A stretch of 64,000 nucleotides of DNA from Candidatus Brocadia pituitae (GTDB lineage Bacteria; Planctomycetota; Brocadiia; Brocadiales; Brocadiaceae), in the NCBI GenBank assembly GCA_017347445.1, contig AP021856.1, forward strand, positions 558,001 through 622,000, in the 5' to 3' direction. The notes beneath the pieces were generated by a model, which saw only the letters and a list, made by a program, of their open reading frames with translations, was not told the DNA's origin and did no database searches. Below, piece after piece: positions 45,386 to 53,051 of the stretch (the stretch's first letter is position 1; each line of letters begins with the position of its first letter). The position numbers and the translations under genes were made by a program.

Positions 45386-45737
45386 TTAATTGGGATAGTC
45401 GATTCTTTTTGCTGATTTGGCAAGTTCTCGCGATATCTTTTTAGTAATTTCACCTTTTATCAAGGCGTGGGCATAGCTGGCGGGTTGCGGGTCATGCACA
45501 CATTCTAGCCCCAATTCTCTGGGTTGGTGTGCTTTTTAGATAATACAACCTAAATCTATGTACCTCTTGAATACTATCCTGGTAGGTGGTTAATCTTTCA
45601 ATGTTTACAGAAATGCCATACCCTCCTTTTTTTAATTGAAATACGAATGATGTAAGCGTGCCATCATCCCTTATATAATTAGGATCGACAAAGTGAACTC
45701 TTCTCAGTAGATTATCATTATACAGTATAACTTCCAT
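45386..45737 (-). pseudogene. uncharacterised cassette protein, frameshifted at a 5-base A/T run
   Basis: The first frame (45737 to about 45537) reads VHFVDPNYIRDDGTLTSFVF and SVNIERLTTYQDSIQEVHRF; removing one base of the T5 run at 45533-45537 continues it as HQPRELGLECVHDPQPASYA and HALIKGEITKKISRELAKSAK, ending at 45386 (116 residues). The pattern ...DDG-x-x-(S)-AF...S-V-(D/N)...ALGLEV-HDP...AHA-x-I-x-G resembles an unnamed small family. Start ATG overlaps the stop of the middle gene (TAATG). Possibly inactive, phase-variable or a sequencing error. Confidence 0.6.
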
Positions 45738-46210
45738 TAAAACAGTTCAAGTATTCGAGGCAATAAATGATCAAGCATACCCTCTGAAATACAGGCATCG
45801 CCCTCATATATCAAAACATCCTTTGAATTATTGGCATTGAAATATACTTCAGCCTCGTAATTTCCTTTTCTAAGTTCTACCACAATTTCCCCATTAGGGC
45901 CGGGAGCAGTAAAGTAAACCGGAATTCTATGTGCATCAATGGCTCTTATAAATGATAATGCATTAACAATGGTGCTTTCTGAAGGTCTTTCAGCTCCATA
46001 ACTATCCCAATTATCTGCATAATTTCTAAAACCTAAAATATTTGAGGCAGCCTTTATGGCTGCATTACTTAATGGAGGCGTTTGTGGATAAATGTCTATA
46101 ACAATGCTCGTATTCCATTCCTGTTGTTCGGTTTCGAATGCTTCTGAAAGATAAACAGAAGAACTTGCACAATGTTTTCTATATGGAGGCACTTCTTGTA
46201 AAGCTATCAT
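45737..46210 (-). CDS. uncharacterised cassette protein with NWDSYGA motif
   Basis: 157 residues, soluble. Core features are YADNWDSYGAERPSESTIVN, then ALSFIRAI, and PGPNGEIVVELRKGNYEAEV followed by YFNANN, an alternating alpha/beta pattern. Proteins with N-W-D-x-Y-G-(A/G) plus P-x-P-x-G-x-I-x-x-E-x occur beside TIGR04255 proteins and in accessory regions but have no assigned function. The gene start overlaps the TIGR04255 gene by 32 bases and its stop overlaps the third gene (TAATG), so all three are coupled. Confidence 0.6.
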   Translation of the reverse strand: MIALQEVPPYRKHCASSSVYLSEAFETEQQEWNTSIVIDIYPQTPPLSNAAIKAASNILGFRNYADNWDSYGAERPSESTIVNALSFIRAIDAHRIPVYFTAPGPNGEIVVELRKGNYEAEVYFNANNSKDVLIYEGDACISEGMLDHLLPRILELF

Positions 46211-46970
46211 AAAACTTTCCCCTTGTCATTTCTTTAAATAATGGTGAAATAATCTCGTGGGCATGTGTGCACCATTCCGTCATTTCATTTCTCAAAAACC
46301 TGCCTTTTTTGACTATTGCTGTTTGCCAAACTAGTGTGGGATCATGGGTTTTTTTATCACTGCCTGTTGTTACGTTAATGTGCAAAGCCGATCCGTCTTT
46401 TAACCCAAATGTTTGATTCAGGTTCAGACTTTCCATGGGACCGAGTGTGTCAAATTGGTTATGCAGTTCTATTTTCAGTGAATCATGTATAAAAGGTAAT
46501 AAATTATCTTTGACGGTTACTTGATAATCTATTATTTTTACAGCATCAATATAACGGAGGCTGCAAAAATTCAGGTTTGTTTTTTTATTATATGCTTCAA
46601 ATAGCTTATTGGTAGATTCTGCAATCAGTGGAAAAAAGATATCCTTCCAACAATACTTTTTGTCGGTATCATTTACCGTAAAAATGCCGGGACCCAATTG
46701 CAGTACAGGCCAGATATCTTCACCTTTCCAAAACTGATAGATGGCGGAATAGTTTAGTAAATCTGTTGGAAAATCAGCGGGAATTTTACGTACTATGTGA
46801 GGGAAATCATTTTTCAGCAAGGTTGCCAATGTTCCTAAAGCAATAGCAAAACCCTCATCAAATGCCCGATTGCTAGCCGGATTTATATTTAAATCCCAGC
46901 GAATTTCAAAGATCACTTCTTGTAAGGGTGCGTTAAGGAGTTTTTCAATATGTTCGTTATTCGATATCAT
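46179..46970 (-). CDS. TIGR04255 family protein
   Basis: 263 residues. The start LLNAPLQEVIFEIRWDLN is the hallmark of the sporadically distributed TIGR04255 family; later GPGIFTVNDT and SLRYIDAVKI, and the C-terminal W-C-x-x-A-H-E-I-I-S-P-L-F-K-E-M-T are also in place. Family members appear patchily in bacteria and archaea and often near mobile elements; a role in phage defence or toxin-like systems has been suspected but is not established. First gene of a coupled three-gene cassette. Confidence 0.75.
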   Translation of the reverse strand: MISNNEHIEKLLNAPLQEVIFEIRWDLNINPASNRAFDEGFAIALGTLATLLKNDFPHIVRKIPADFPTDLLNYSAIYQFWKGEDIWPVLQLGPGIFTVNDTDKKYCWKDIFFPLIAESTNKLFEAYNKKTNLNFCSLRYIDAVKIIDYQVTVKDNLLPFIHDSLKIELHNQFDTLGPMESLNLNQTFGLKDGSALHINVTTGSDKKTHDPTLVWQTAIVKKGRFLRNEMTEWCTHAHEIISPLFKEMTRGKFYDSFTRSASI

Positions 46971-47113
46971 ATATTATTAAAAATACGATTTACTTGTTAA
47001 TATCGGAAGAGGGCTATTCCTATAGATTTATTAATCTTATACATTGTTTAATCTGAAATCAAGGATTGAGTATTGAAGGGAAATTAAAAATTTAATTCCT
47101 CATCAGAGAAACC

Positions 47114-47310
47114 TTACCCGACAGCGGCATAATACGGCGATGGCACAGTCGGATATGCCCGGTAGACATGGTAAAAAACATCCTCTGACTTTCGTTCCAC
47201 ATCGTCCTGGGTGTAAAAATCTACCGGCAAGCCAGTTTTCTCGTCCCACAGAAAATTTCTGATTAATACCTTTACTTCATCACTCGTCGGCTCCTTGTCC
47301 TGCCATTTAT
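47114..47310 (-). pseudogene. C-terminal scrap of a type I restriction R-subunit-like protein
   Basis: The minus-strand frame reads KWQDKEPTSDEVKVLIRNFL, WDEKTGLPVDFYTQDDVERK and DVFYHVYRAYPTVPSPYY before a TAA at 47114. The final VYRAYPTVPSP-Y type ending resembles the end of HsdR/DEAD-type restriction subunits. The upstream part is missing: the homology ends at the 6-bp duplication that borders the IS1182-like element, so the IS or a related deletion has removed the rest. Confidence 0.5.
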
Positions 47311-47387
47311 GACTTTGTTGATTAATTAACGGTTCGTTAGGGTTGTTATAAGATTGTTGTAAATAAGGATTTATGACAAAATAAATC

Positions 47388-47415
47388 TTGACTATTTTGT
47401 AAAGTACGATATCAT
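47388..47415 (+). promoter_or_regulatory. transposase promoter in IS left end
   Basis: TTGACT (47388-47393) and TATCAT (47410-47415) are 16 bases apart, 47 bases before the transposase ATG. Confidence 0.4.
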
Positions 47416-47461
47416 AAGTGCATGTATATTAATAAGATAGAACAAACACTAGGAATTCTCC

Positions 47462-49198
47462 ATGTTTTGCAAAACAAGTCCTCAATTATCTCTGTTTGAT
47501 GTAAATAATGTTTTTCCCAGTGCTCTGCCCAAAGAAGACTGGTGTTACCTGTACCGCGAGCAGATATACCCACTGATTGATGAAGATATTTTCAGAGAAC
47601 TTTATCCGGCTGACTGCGGAAGACCTACCCGGTCGATAAAGAAAGCGGTGTCCATCCTCATCTTTATGGGCATGGAAAAACATACCTGGCGTGGCGCTGA
47701 GTTTCAACAAGCAAGGAGGCTTGATTGGTTCATTGCAACGCGTACGCCGTTGGGTGAGACGCCGCTTGATCCTACGACGTTGTTTAAGTTTTATAATCGT
47801 ATGGAGACGAGCAAGGCGGGGAGAAAATTGTTTGAGAGATTGACGGTACAGTTTGCAGAGTTGTGTGGCACATCGGTGAAGAAACAGCGAACAGACTCTT
47901 TTTTTATTCACGGGTGGTTGCAAATACTGTCCAGGTATGGGTTATTTAAAGAGACCCTGCGGGTGTTTCTTCAAAACTTGCGCAAGCAGAAGGCTGGTTT
48001 GTACGAGTGCATAAGCAAAGAACTTTCCCGGGACTATTTGGGAAAAGACTTTGATCTCACGGAGAAAGACCACGAGAAGGCGCAGCGTCAGGTCAAACGC
48101 ATGGCACAGGATCTCTACGCAGTGTATAAGACGTTTGCCAGTCATAATCAGGTACAACACTACGAGAGTTTCAAGACGCTTGCAACCGTATTTCATCAGC
48201 AGTGCGAGGTGATAGAGAACCAGGAGAAGACAACGTCTGAGATTGTCATTCGGGAAAAACCTGTTGGGGATGAAATCATTTCCAGTCCCCACAATACCGA
48301 TGCCCGGTATGTGAGGAAAGGGAGGCAGTCCACCTGTGGGCAAAAGGGATTTCTGACGGAGACCTGCGATACCGCCAATAAAACCCAGTTTATTACCGAC
48401 ACGGAGGTAACACCGGCAACAACCCCGGATGCAAAAGAGCTTTCCGGTATTCAGGAACGACTGGAAGGGGCAAAGGTCAAACCGGAGGAACAATATGCGG
48501 ATGCGGGATTTGTGAATGGTCAGACCATAGGAGATTCAGACACCAGAGGCATCGTGCTGGAGGGGCCGAGTGCGGGACGTTCTCAATCGTTTGAAAAATT
48601 TCAAGCTGCGGACAGACCGCTCGACGTGGCAGATTTTGAAATCACCCTGGAAGGGGACGGCGGTGAAGTAATCGTACATGCCTGTCCTGAACAACACATT
48701 CCGGCGGATCAATCACCCAGTGAAAGCACGGGAAAGACGCTGGTGCATTTTGATCCGGCGACTTGTTCTGCCTGCAGGGTGAACACGCGATGTCCGGTAA
48801 AGATGGGCAAGCGTGTTGCCACCGTAACCATTGATGATGCATCGTATCGGGGAGCATCCCGGCATCATCAGTACATGGAGAATACGGATTACCGTAAACA
48901 GTGCGCGATCCGCGCTGGCGTGGAGGCAACGGTGAGCGAAATGGTTCGTTCTCATGGTGTCAGAAAGTCGAGGCATCGAACGGAAAGCAGAACACGATTG
49001 CAGTTACTCTTTGCAGCCATCGCCTGCAACGTAAAGAGATTCATCCGGCACGGACTTCTCTATGGATATGTAGCGTCAGGTGCAGTTAAAACTACGGTTG
49101 TTAACTCTTTTTCCTCGATAAAAACAGTGCCTCGGCGCATTTATTCCACTTTTTATGGTTGGAGTGCCCTTTTCCCGCTAAAAATTGTTCTGTTTTAA
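47462..49198 (+). CDS. IS1182 family transposase
   Basis: 578 residues, full length and without stops. N-terminal block LYPADCGRPTRSIKKAVSIL, LFKFYNRMETSKAGRKLFE and TDSFFIHGW, then middle DAGFVNGQT, a cysteine-containing insert (CSACRVNTRCPVK), and C-terminal EATVSEMVRSHGVRKSRHR ... RTRLQLLFAAIACNVKR, the standard IS1182 pattern of a DDE transposase. Probably capable of transposition. Confidence 0.88.
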   Translation: MFCKTSPQLSLFDVNNVFPSALPKEDWCYLYREQIYPLIDEDIFRELYPADCGRPTRSIKKAVSILIFMGMEKHTWRGAEFQQARRLDWFIATRTPLGETPLDPTTLFKFYNRMETSKAGRKLFERLTVQFAELCGTSVKKQRTDSFFIHGWLQILSRYGLFKETLRVFLQNLRKQKAGLYECISKELSRDYLGKDFDLTEKDHEKAQRQVKRMAQDLYAVYKTFASHNQVQHYESFKTLATVFHQQCEVIENQEKTTSEIVIREKPVGDEIISSPHNTDARYVRKGRQSTCGQKGFLTETCDTANKTQFITDTEVTPATTPDAKELSGIQERLEGAKVKPEEQYADAGFVNGQTIGDSDTRGIVLEGPSAGRSQSFEKFQAADRPLDVADFEITLEGDGGEVIVHACPEQHIPADQSPSESTGKTLVHFDPATCSACRVNTRCPVKMGKRVATVTIDDASYRGASRHHQYMENTDYRKQCAIRAGVEATVSEMVRSHGVRKSRHRTESRTRLQLLFAAIACNVKRFIRHGLLYGYVASGAVKTTVVNSFSSIKTVPRRIYSTFYGWSALFPLKIVLF

Positions 49199-49284
49199 TT
49201 TCTCAAAGAACAAAATTGCAAAAACCAATAATCCTCATAAATTGAGGTTATTCAACAGAGTCATTTATGGAATCGCCTTTAATT

Positions 49285-50235
49285 TTATAGTTTTGGCCTG
49301 GGGTATAATCTGGCTTGTTGGACAATTTCTGGGACGGCCTCTTCCCATTCCACAGCCATGATATGCACTCCAGCGACACCTTTAACTTCCCTGACCTGCT
49401 CTATGACTTCAAGGCATATCCTGACGCCCTCTTCCTTGCCTTTCTTGATTGCGGAGGCGGCTGTCATGCGATTTATGACTTCATCAGGCACATCCATGCC
49501 AGGCACGTTATGCTTCATATGCTTAGCCATGCCGGCAGACTTGAGCGGAGCCACACCAGCCAGAATGAATGTCTTTTCATGGAGACCCATGTCAGTGACC
49601 ATCTTCATCCAGTCTTTGAATTTTTTTGTATTATAGATGATCTGTGTCTGAATAAAATCAGCTCCTGCGGCAATTTTCTTAGCAAGCCTGATCGCACGGA
49701 ATTTAAAGGGATCGGCAAATGGATTCTCTGCTGCACCAATGAAGAATCGGGGTTCAACCGCCTTCAGTTCCTGTCCGCCTTGAAATTTTCTTTCATCCCT
49801 GAGCATCTTTACCAGGTGAATCAGTTGAATGGAATCGATGTCAAAAACACCTTTTGCCATGGGGTGGTCTCCAAATTTCTGATGGTCACCCGTCAGGCAC
49901 AACAGGTTCTTCGCACCCAGCGCCGCAGCGCCCAACAGGTCGCTCTGTATAGCAATGCGGTTTCGGTCGCGGCAGGTCATCTGGATAATCGGCTCTAATC
50001 CTGCATCAAGTACGATACGGCCAGCGGCGATGCTGGACATACGCACCACGGCAGTCTGACAATCGGTAATATTAAAGGCATCCCCATAGCCTTTCAATAA
50101 ACCAGCCTTTTTTTCTATCACCCCGCGATCGGCACCACGAGGAGGCCCCAGTTCTGCCGTCACGGCAAACTGACCACTCCTGAGGATCTTCTCCAAGTTA
50201 CTACCAGATTTTATGTCAGACCCGCTTTCAACCAT
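49285..50235 (-). CDS. metF: methylenetetrahydrofolate reductase (MetF-type)
   Basis: About 316 residues from MVESGSD (a GTG/ATG 18 bases upstream is possible). TIM-barrel flavoprotein: VTAELGPPRGAD near the start (catalytic Glu region), NITDCQTAVVRM, LLCLTGDH, FFIGAAENPFADPFK, GADFIQTQIIYN and GVAPLKSA. Reduces methylene-THF to methyl-THF in the methyl branch of the reductive acetyl-CoA pathway. It should follow metV in one transcript, but an IS now lies between (50436-52082). Confidence 0.9.
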   Translation of the reverse strand: MVESGSDIKSGSNLEKILRSGQFAVTAELGPPRGADRGVIEKKAGLLKGYGDAFNITDCQTAVVRMSSIAAGRIVLDAGLEPIIQMTCRDRNRIAIQSDLLGAAALGAKNLLCLTGDHQKFGDHPMAKGVFDIDSIQLIHLVKMLRDERKFQGGQELKAVEPRFFIGAAENPFADPFKFRAIRLAKKIAAGADFIQTQIIYNTKKFKDWMKMVTDMGLHEKTFILAGVAPLKSAGMAKHMKHNVPGMDVPDEVINRMTAASAIKKGKEEGVRICLEVIEQVREVKGVAGVHIMAVEWEEAVPEIVQQARLYPRPKL

Positions 50236-50253
50236 AATTTCATAACGCAGCAA

Positions 50254-50435
50254 AGCCGCAACCAGCTTCTTCGTCCTCCCCCTTTATCCCCCTCAGAAGG
50301 GGAAAAGGAAGGAGATAAAATACACAACCCTAAAAACTAATGTCGCCCCTTTGGGGTTAACAGGCAAAAATCCATCGATTGGCTATAATCATGACATCCT
50401 TACAGGATTTAGCTTCTCCATTATATAACAAGTTT
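50254..50435. other. short leader region between metF and the IS
   Basis: Contains a CCCCTTTATCCCCCTC-AGAAGGGG-type hairpin at about 50276-50300 and a GCCCCTTTGGGG dyad near 50343. Part of the former metV-metF intergenic space. No gene. Confidence 0.35.
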
Positions 50436-50495
50436 TAAAGACTTCTGCAAAATTCATAACCTCTTACTAACAGGCAATTTATATTTATTTTTCTC

Positions 50496-50523
50496 TTGTC
50501 TTTTCCTCCAGCCTTGCTATAAT
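50496..50523 (+). promoter_or_regulatory. transposase promoter in IS left end
   Basis: TTGTCT (50496-50501) and a perfect TATAAT (50518-50523) spaced by 16 bases, 50 bases before the transposase ATG. Confidence 0.5.
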
Positions 50524-50573
50524 ATAACTTCTTGTAAATAAATGACTTAAAGCAATTATTGGGGGAAAATTCT

Positions 50574-51890
50574 ATGCAAAAATTCCAGTTGTCTCTTTTT
50601 TATAATCTGCAAGCCGTCGTTGAAATGTCAGCCTTCTACCGTAAGTATCACCTGATCTTTCAGTCTCTTTCTCTTTCAAAGTTTCCCGATAAAAACTATG
50701 GCGTTGGGCGTACTGGCTATTCACGACATGCTATGCTCAAGGCTTTCATCATTAAACACATCGAACAGATTAAATCCGTTCCCCGGCTTATTGAATTTCT
50801 TGATTCTCACCCGATACTTACTCATCGGTGCGGTTTCGAAATGGGTGCACTTCCTGACGAAAGCCAGTTTTACCGATTCATTAAAGAGATACCCACCTCG
50901 CTCTTTGAGGACATCCACACCGAAGTCAACCGCCAACTCATTGCCGCAGGCGTCGTATCTCTTGACACCTTTCTGATAGACTCAAAACCCATCATGGCCG
51001 CCACCAGAGAAAACAACTTCAAGAATCCCAAACGCAACACTCATAACAAGGAAAAACGCCCAAAACGAAATCATCAAGCCACGCTCGGTTACTATTCCTA
51101 TCAGGAAGTTCAGGGGAAAAAAGACAACTTTATCTTCTTTTGGGGCTACCGTACTCATGTCATTGTGTCGAAAGAAGGCGTCCCGCTCGTCACGAAAACC
51201 CTGCCAAACAACTCCACCGACGCCCAGGTTGCTGTGCAGCTTATCAAAAAACTCAAACGGCTTTTCAAATTCAAAAAAGGAGCCCTCTTTATCGCTGATG
51301 CCGCCTATGATGTCCGGGAGCTCTATAACCTCATCGTCAATACCATGAAAAGCCAGGCCTTCATACCCCTGAATCCCAGGAACCGGCAACCAGACAAAAC
51401 CCTTGGGCATCATGGATGCCCTTTGTGCGATGCCGGGCTGGAGATGAAATCCTCTGGTTCATGGACTGAAGGGCCACGAACCCGCCTCAAATTCCGATGC
51501 CCGCTCAAGGCCGACAGCAAGGTCGCTGCGAACTACCCCAAGGGTTGTCCCATTCAACATCCCCGCTTGACTCAAGGCAAGGCCTACGGCTGCACACAAT
51601 ATCTCGACATTACCCATGATGCACGCTCTCAGGTACCACGAGACACAGACTTTTTCAAAGAAACTCATAAGCTCCGCATTGCGGTTGAACAGTATTTCAG
51701 CCGTCTTGGTGACCGGGAGGCTGAACAAACCACCCATTACAAACTACAGATTGTTCAAAACCAGATGGCTATTGCCCATTTATCGATGAGCCTTGTTGCC
51801 TCGGCTGCGGCTCTCCTTCTCAAACAACCTGACAAAATCAGGTGTTTTAGAACATTCTCACAACGGCCTCTTCTCAAGCAAAGCGCTTAA
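50574..51890 (+). CDS. IS4/IS5-superfamily DDE transposase
   Basis: 438 residues from MQKFQLSLFY with a GGGGGA site upstream. N-terminal InsH/DUF772-like helices (RHAMLKAFIIKHIEQIKSVP, LPDESQFYRFIKEI), then the catalytic domain with SLDTFLIDSKPIMAA, GALFIADAAYDVREL and HKLRIAVEQYFSRLGDREAEQ carrying the expected Asp, Asp and Glu. A four-cysteine insert (HGCPLCDAG ... RCPLKAD) lies between. Complete gene. Confidence 0.85.
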   Translation: MQKFQLSLFYNLQAVVEMSAFYRKYHLIFQSLSLSKFPDKNYGVGRTGYSRHAMLKAFIIKHIEQIKSVPRLIEFLDSHPILTHRCGFEMGALPDESQFYRFIKEIPTSLFEDIHTEVNRQLIAAGVVSLDTFLIDSKPIMAATRENNFKNPKRNTHNKEKRPKRNHQATLGYYSYQEVQGKKDNFIFFWGYRTHVIVSKEGVPLVTKTLPNNSTDAQVAVQLIKKLKRLFKFKKGALFIADAAYDVRELYNLIVNTMKSQAFIPLNPRNRQPDKTLGHHGCPLCDAGLEMKSSGSWTEGPRTRLKFRCPLKADSKVAANYPKGCPIQHPRLTQGKAYGCTQYLDITHDARSQVPRDTDFFKETHKLRIAVEQYFSRLGDREAEQTTHYKLQIVQNQMAIAHLSMSLVASAAALLLKQPDKIRCFRTFSQRPLLKQSA

Positions 51891-52133
51891 AGTATCGTAA
51901 AACTCACCTTTCAAAGCACTGCCACAGAATCGGTACGCCCACATTTTCCTTAGTCCCAGTTCTTTTTGACTTTTCCCTCCCCAACAACCCACCAAATCCA
52001 TTCCTGGCCAGACAATTCCCTGCTCAACCGGCCTGCACTCATTCATCCCTCACCAACAAAAGCTATTTTGCAAAAGTCTTTAACAAGTTTTACAATATTA
52101 GTATCTATGCCTTCAATTGCAGGTAACTCAAGA

Positions 52134-52808
52134 TTATTTTTTCACAACCAAATGTTCCAGAACCATCTTGCGTGGATGGTTTTCCATGCCGGTAGTCCAG
52201 TCCTTGGGAGGCACAATCGTTTCCATTGTAGCTAAAAGCTGCTGGGTGTCCAACTGATCGTATATCTGATGCCACACACACGGGGTTTCCTGTGAGACCT
52301 CGCACTTCCCGTTTTGTGAACCGCCACACGGCCCGTTCAACAAACTCTTTGCACACCGGCTTACCGGACACAGCCCACCCGTACTCCCCAGGATACAATT
52401 TCCGCAGCCCCCACACCGTTCCAAAAAAACGCCCTGTTCAACAGGTCCGCCCATAAAGGTGGTATTTAAGCCAGGAAATATCCTGATCTTGCGGAATCTT
52501 TCGGCCATGTACTGAACGCCTACACCACAGGCAATGGAAAGAACGGCGTCGCAATCTTTGACAACCTCATGAATATCCCGGATAAATTCCCATTCACACT
52601 GCCGGAGCGTGGAATTTTCGACAACCTCAAGCTGTGTGCCTTCCAGTTTTGCAGCAAGCCTCAGTTGCGCGGCAAGCTCAGTAACCTGTTTTTCGCCACC
52701 GGTATGGCATATCGTTACGCACGAACCGCATCCCAGTACACAGATCTTTTTAAATCCGGAAAGCATCTGTTTGATTTCAGAAAACGGTTTTGTTGATGCT
52801 ACGATCAT
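52134..52808 (-). CDS. metV: methylenetetrahydrofolate reductase C-terminal/zinc subunit (MetV)
   Basis: About 224 residues from MIVASTK. Cysteine-rich throughout: CVLGCGSCVTICHTGG near the start and RCGGCGNCILGSTGGLCPVSRCAKSLLNGPCGGSQNGKCEV near the end, the pattern of the MetV domain that binds Fe-S/zinc and links MetF to an electron-transfer partner. In acetogens MetV bridges MetF to Hdr/Mvh-type proteins. Flanked upstream by the FAD/FeS-MvhD protein and downstream by the IS and metF. Confidence 0.85.
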   Translation of the reverse strand: MIVASTKPFSEIKQMLSGFKKICVLGCGSCVTICHTGGEKQVTELAAQLRLAAKLEGTQLEVVENSTLRQCEWEFIRDIHEVVKDCDAVLSIACGVGVQYMAERFRKIRIFPGLNTTFMGGPVEQGVFLERCGGCGNCILGSTGGLCPVSRCAKSLLNGPCGGSQNGKCEVSQETPCVWHQIYDQLDTQQLLATMETIVPPKDWTTGMENHPRKMVLEHLVVKK

Positions 52809-53051
52809 GACAATAATCCACCACAAATTTTCACGAAATTGGCACGAAAACTTCTCTTTGCGCTACCATTTCCACGAGGGGCAAGGAAATTCCTCATCCC
52901 TTAATCGTGGCAGAAATGATAGGCGCTGGGTTTTCATGCCCTCTTGTAAGATTTTGACTTACGAATGTTTACCCTGAATTACGCTATCCGCAACAAAGAC
53001 AGCGCCAAGATTCTTTGTTTTTCGCTCTTTTGCAGTCCTGTCCATCATTAA

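Larger units (their letters stand above)
47311..49262 (+). mobile_element. IS1182-like insertion sequence
   Basis: About 1.95 kb. Left end GACTTTGTTGATTAA and right end TTATTCAACAGAGTC are imperfect inverted repeats, and ATTTAT occurs directly outside both (47305-47310 and 49263-49268), consistent with a 6-bp target duplication. It carries one intact transposase gene and its own promoter. It sits between a restriction-gene scrap and the end of metF. Confidence 0.7.
50436..52082 (+). mobile_element. IS element with DDE transposase between metV and metF
   Basis: 1647 bp. Inverted ends TAAAGACTTCTGCAAAAT and ATTTTGCAAAAGTCTTTA differ at one position, and ACAAGTTT is directly repeated immediately outside (50428-50435 and 52083-52090), an 8-bp target duplication. 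One intact transposase gene on the strand opposite to the met genes. The near-perfect ends and duplication suggest a recent insertion. Confidence 0.8.
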
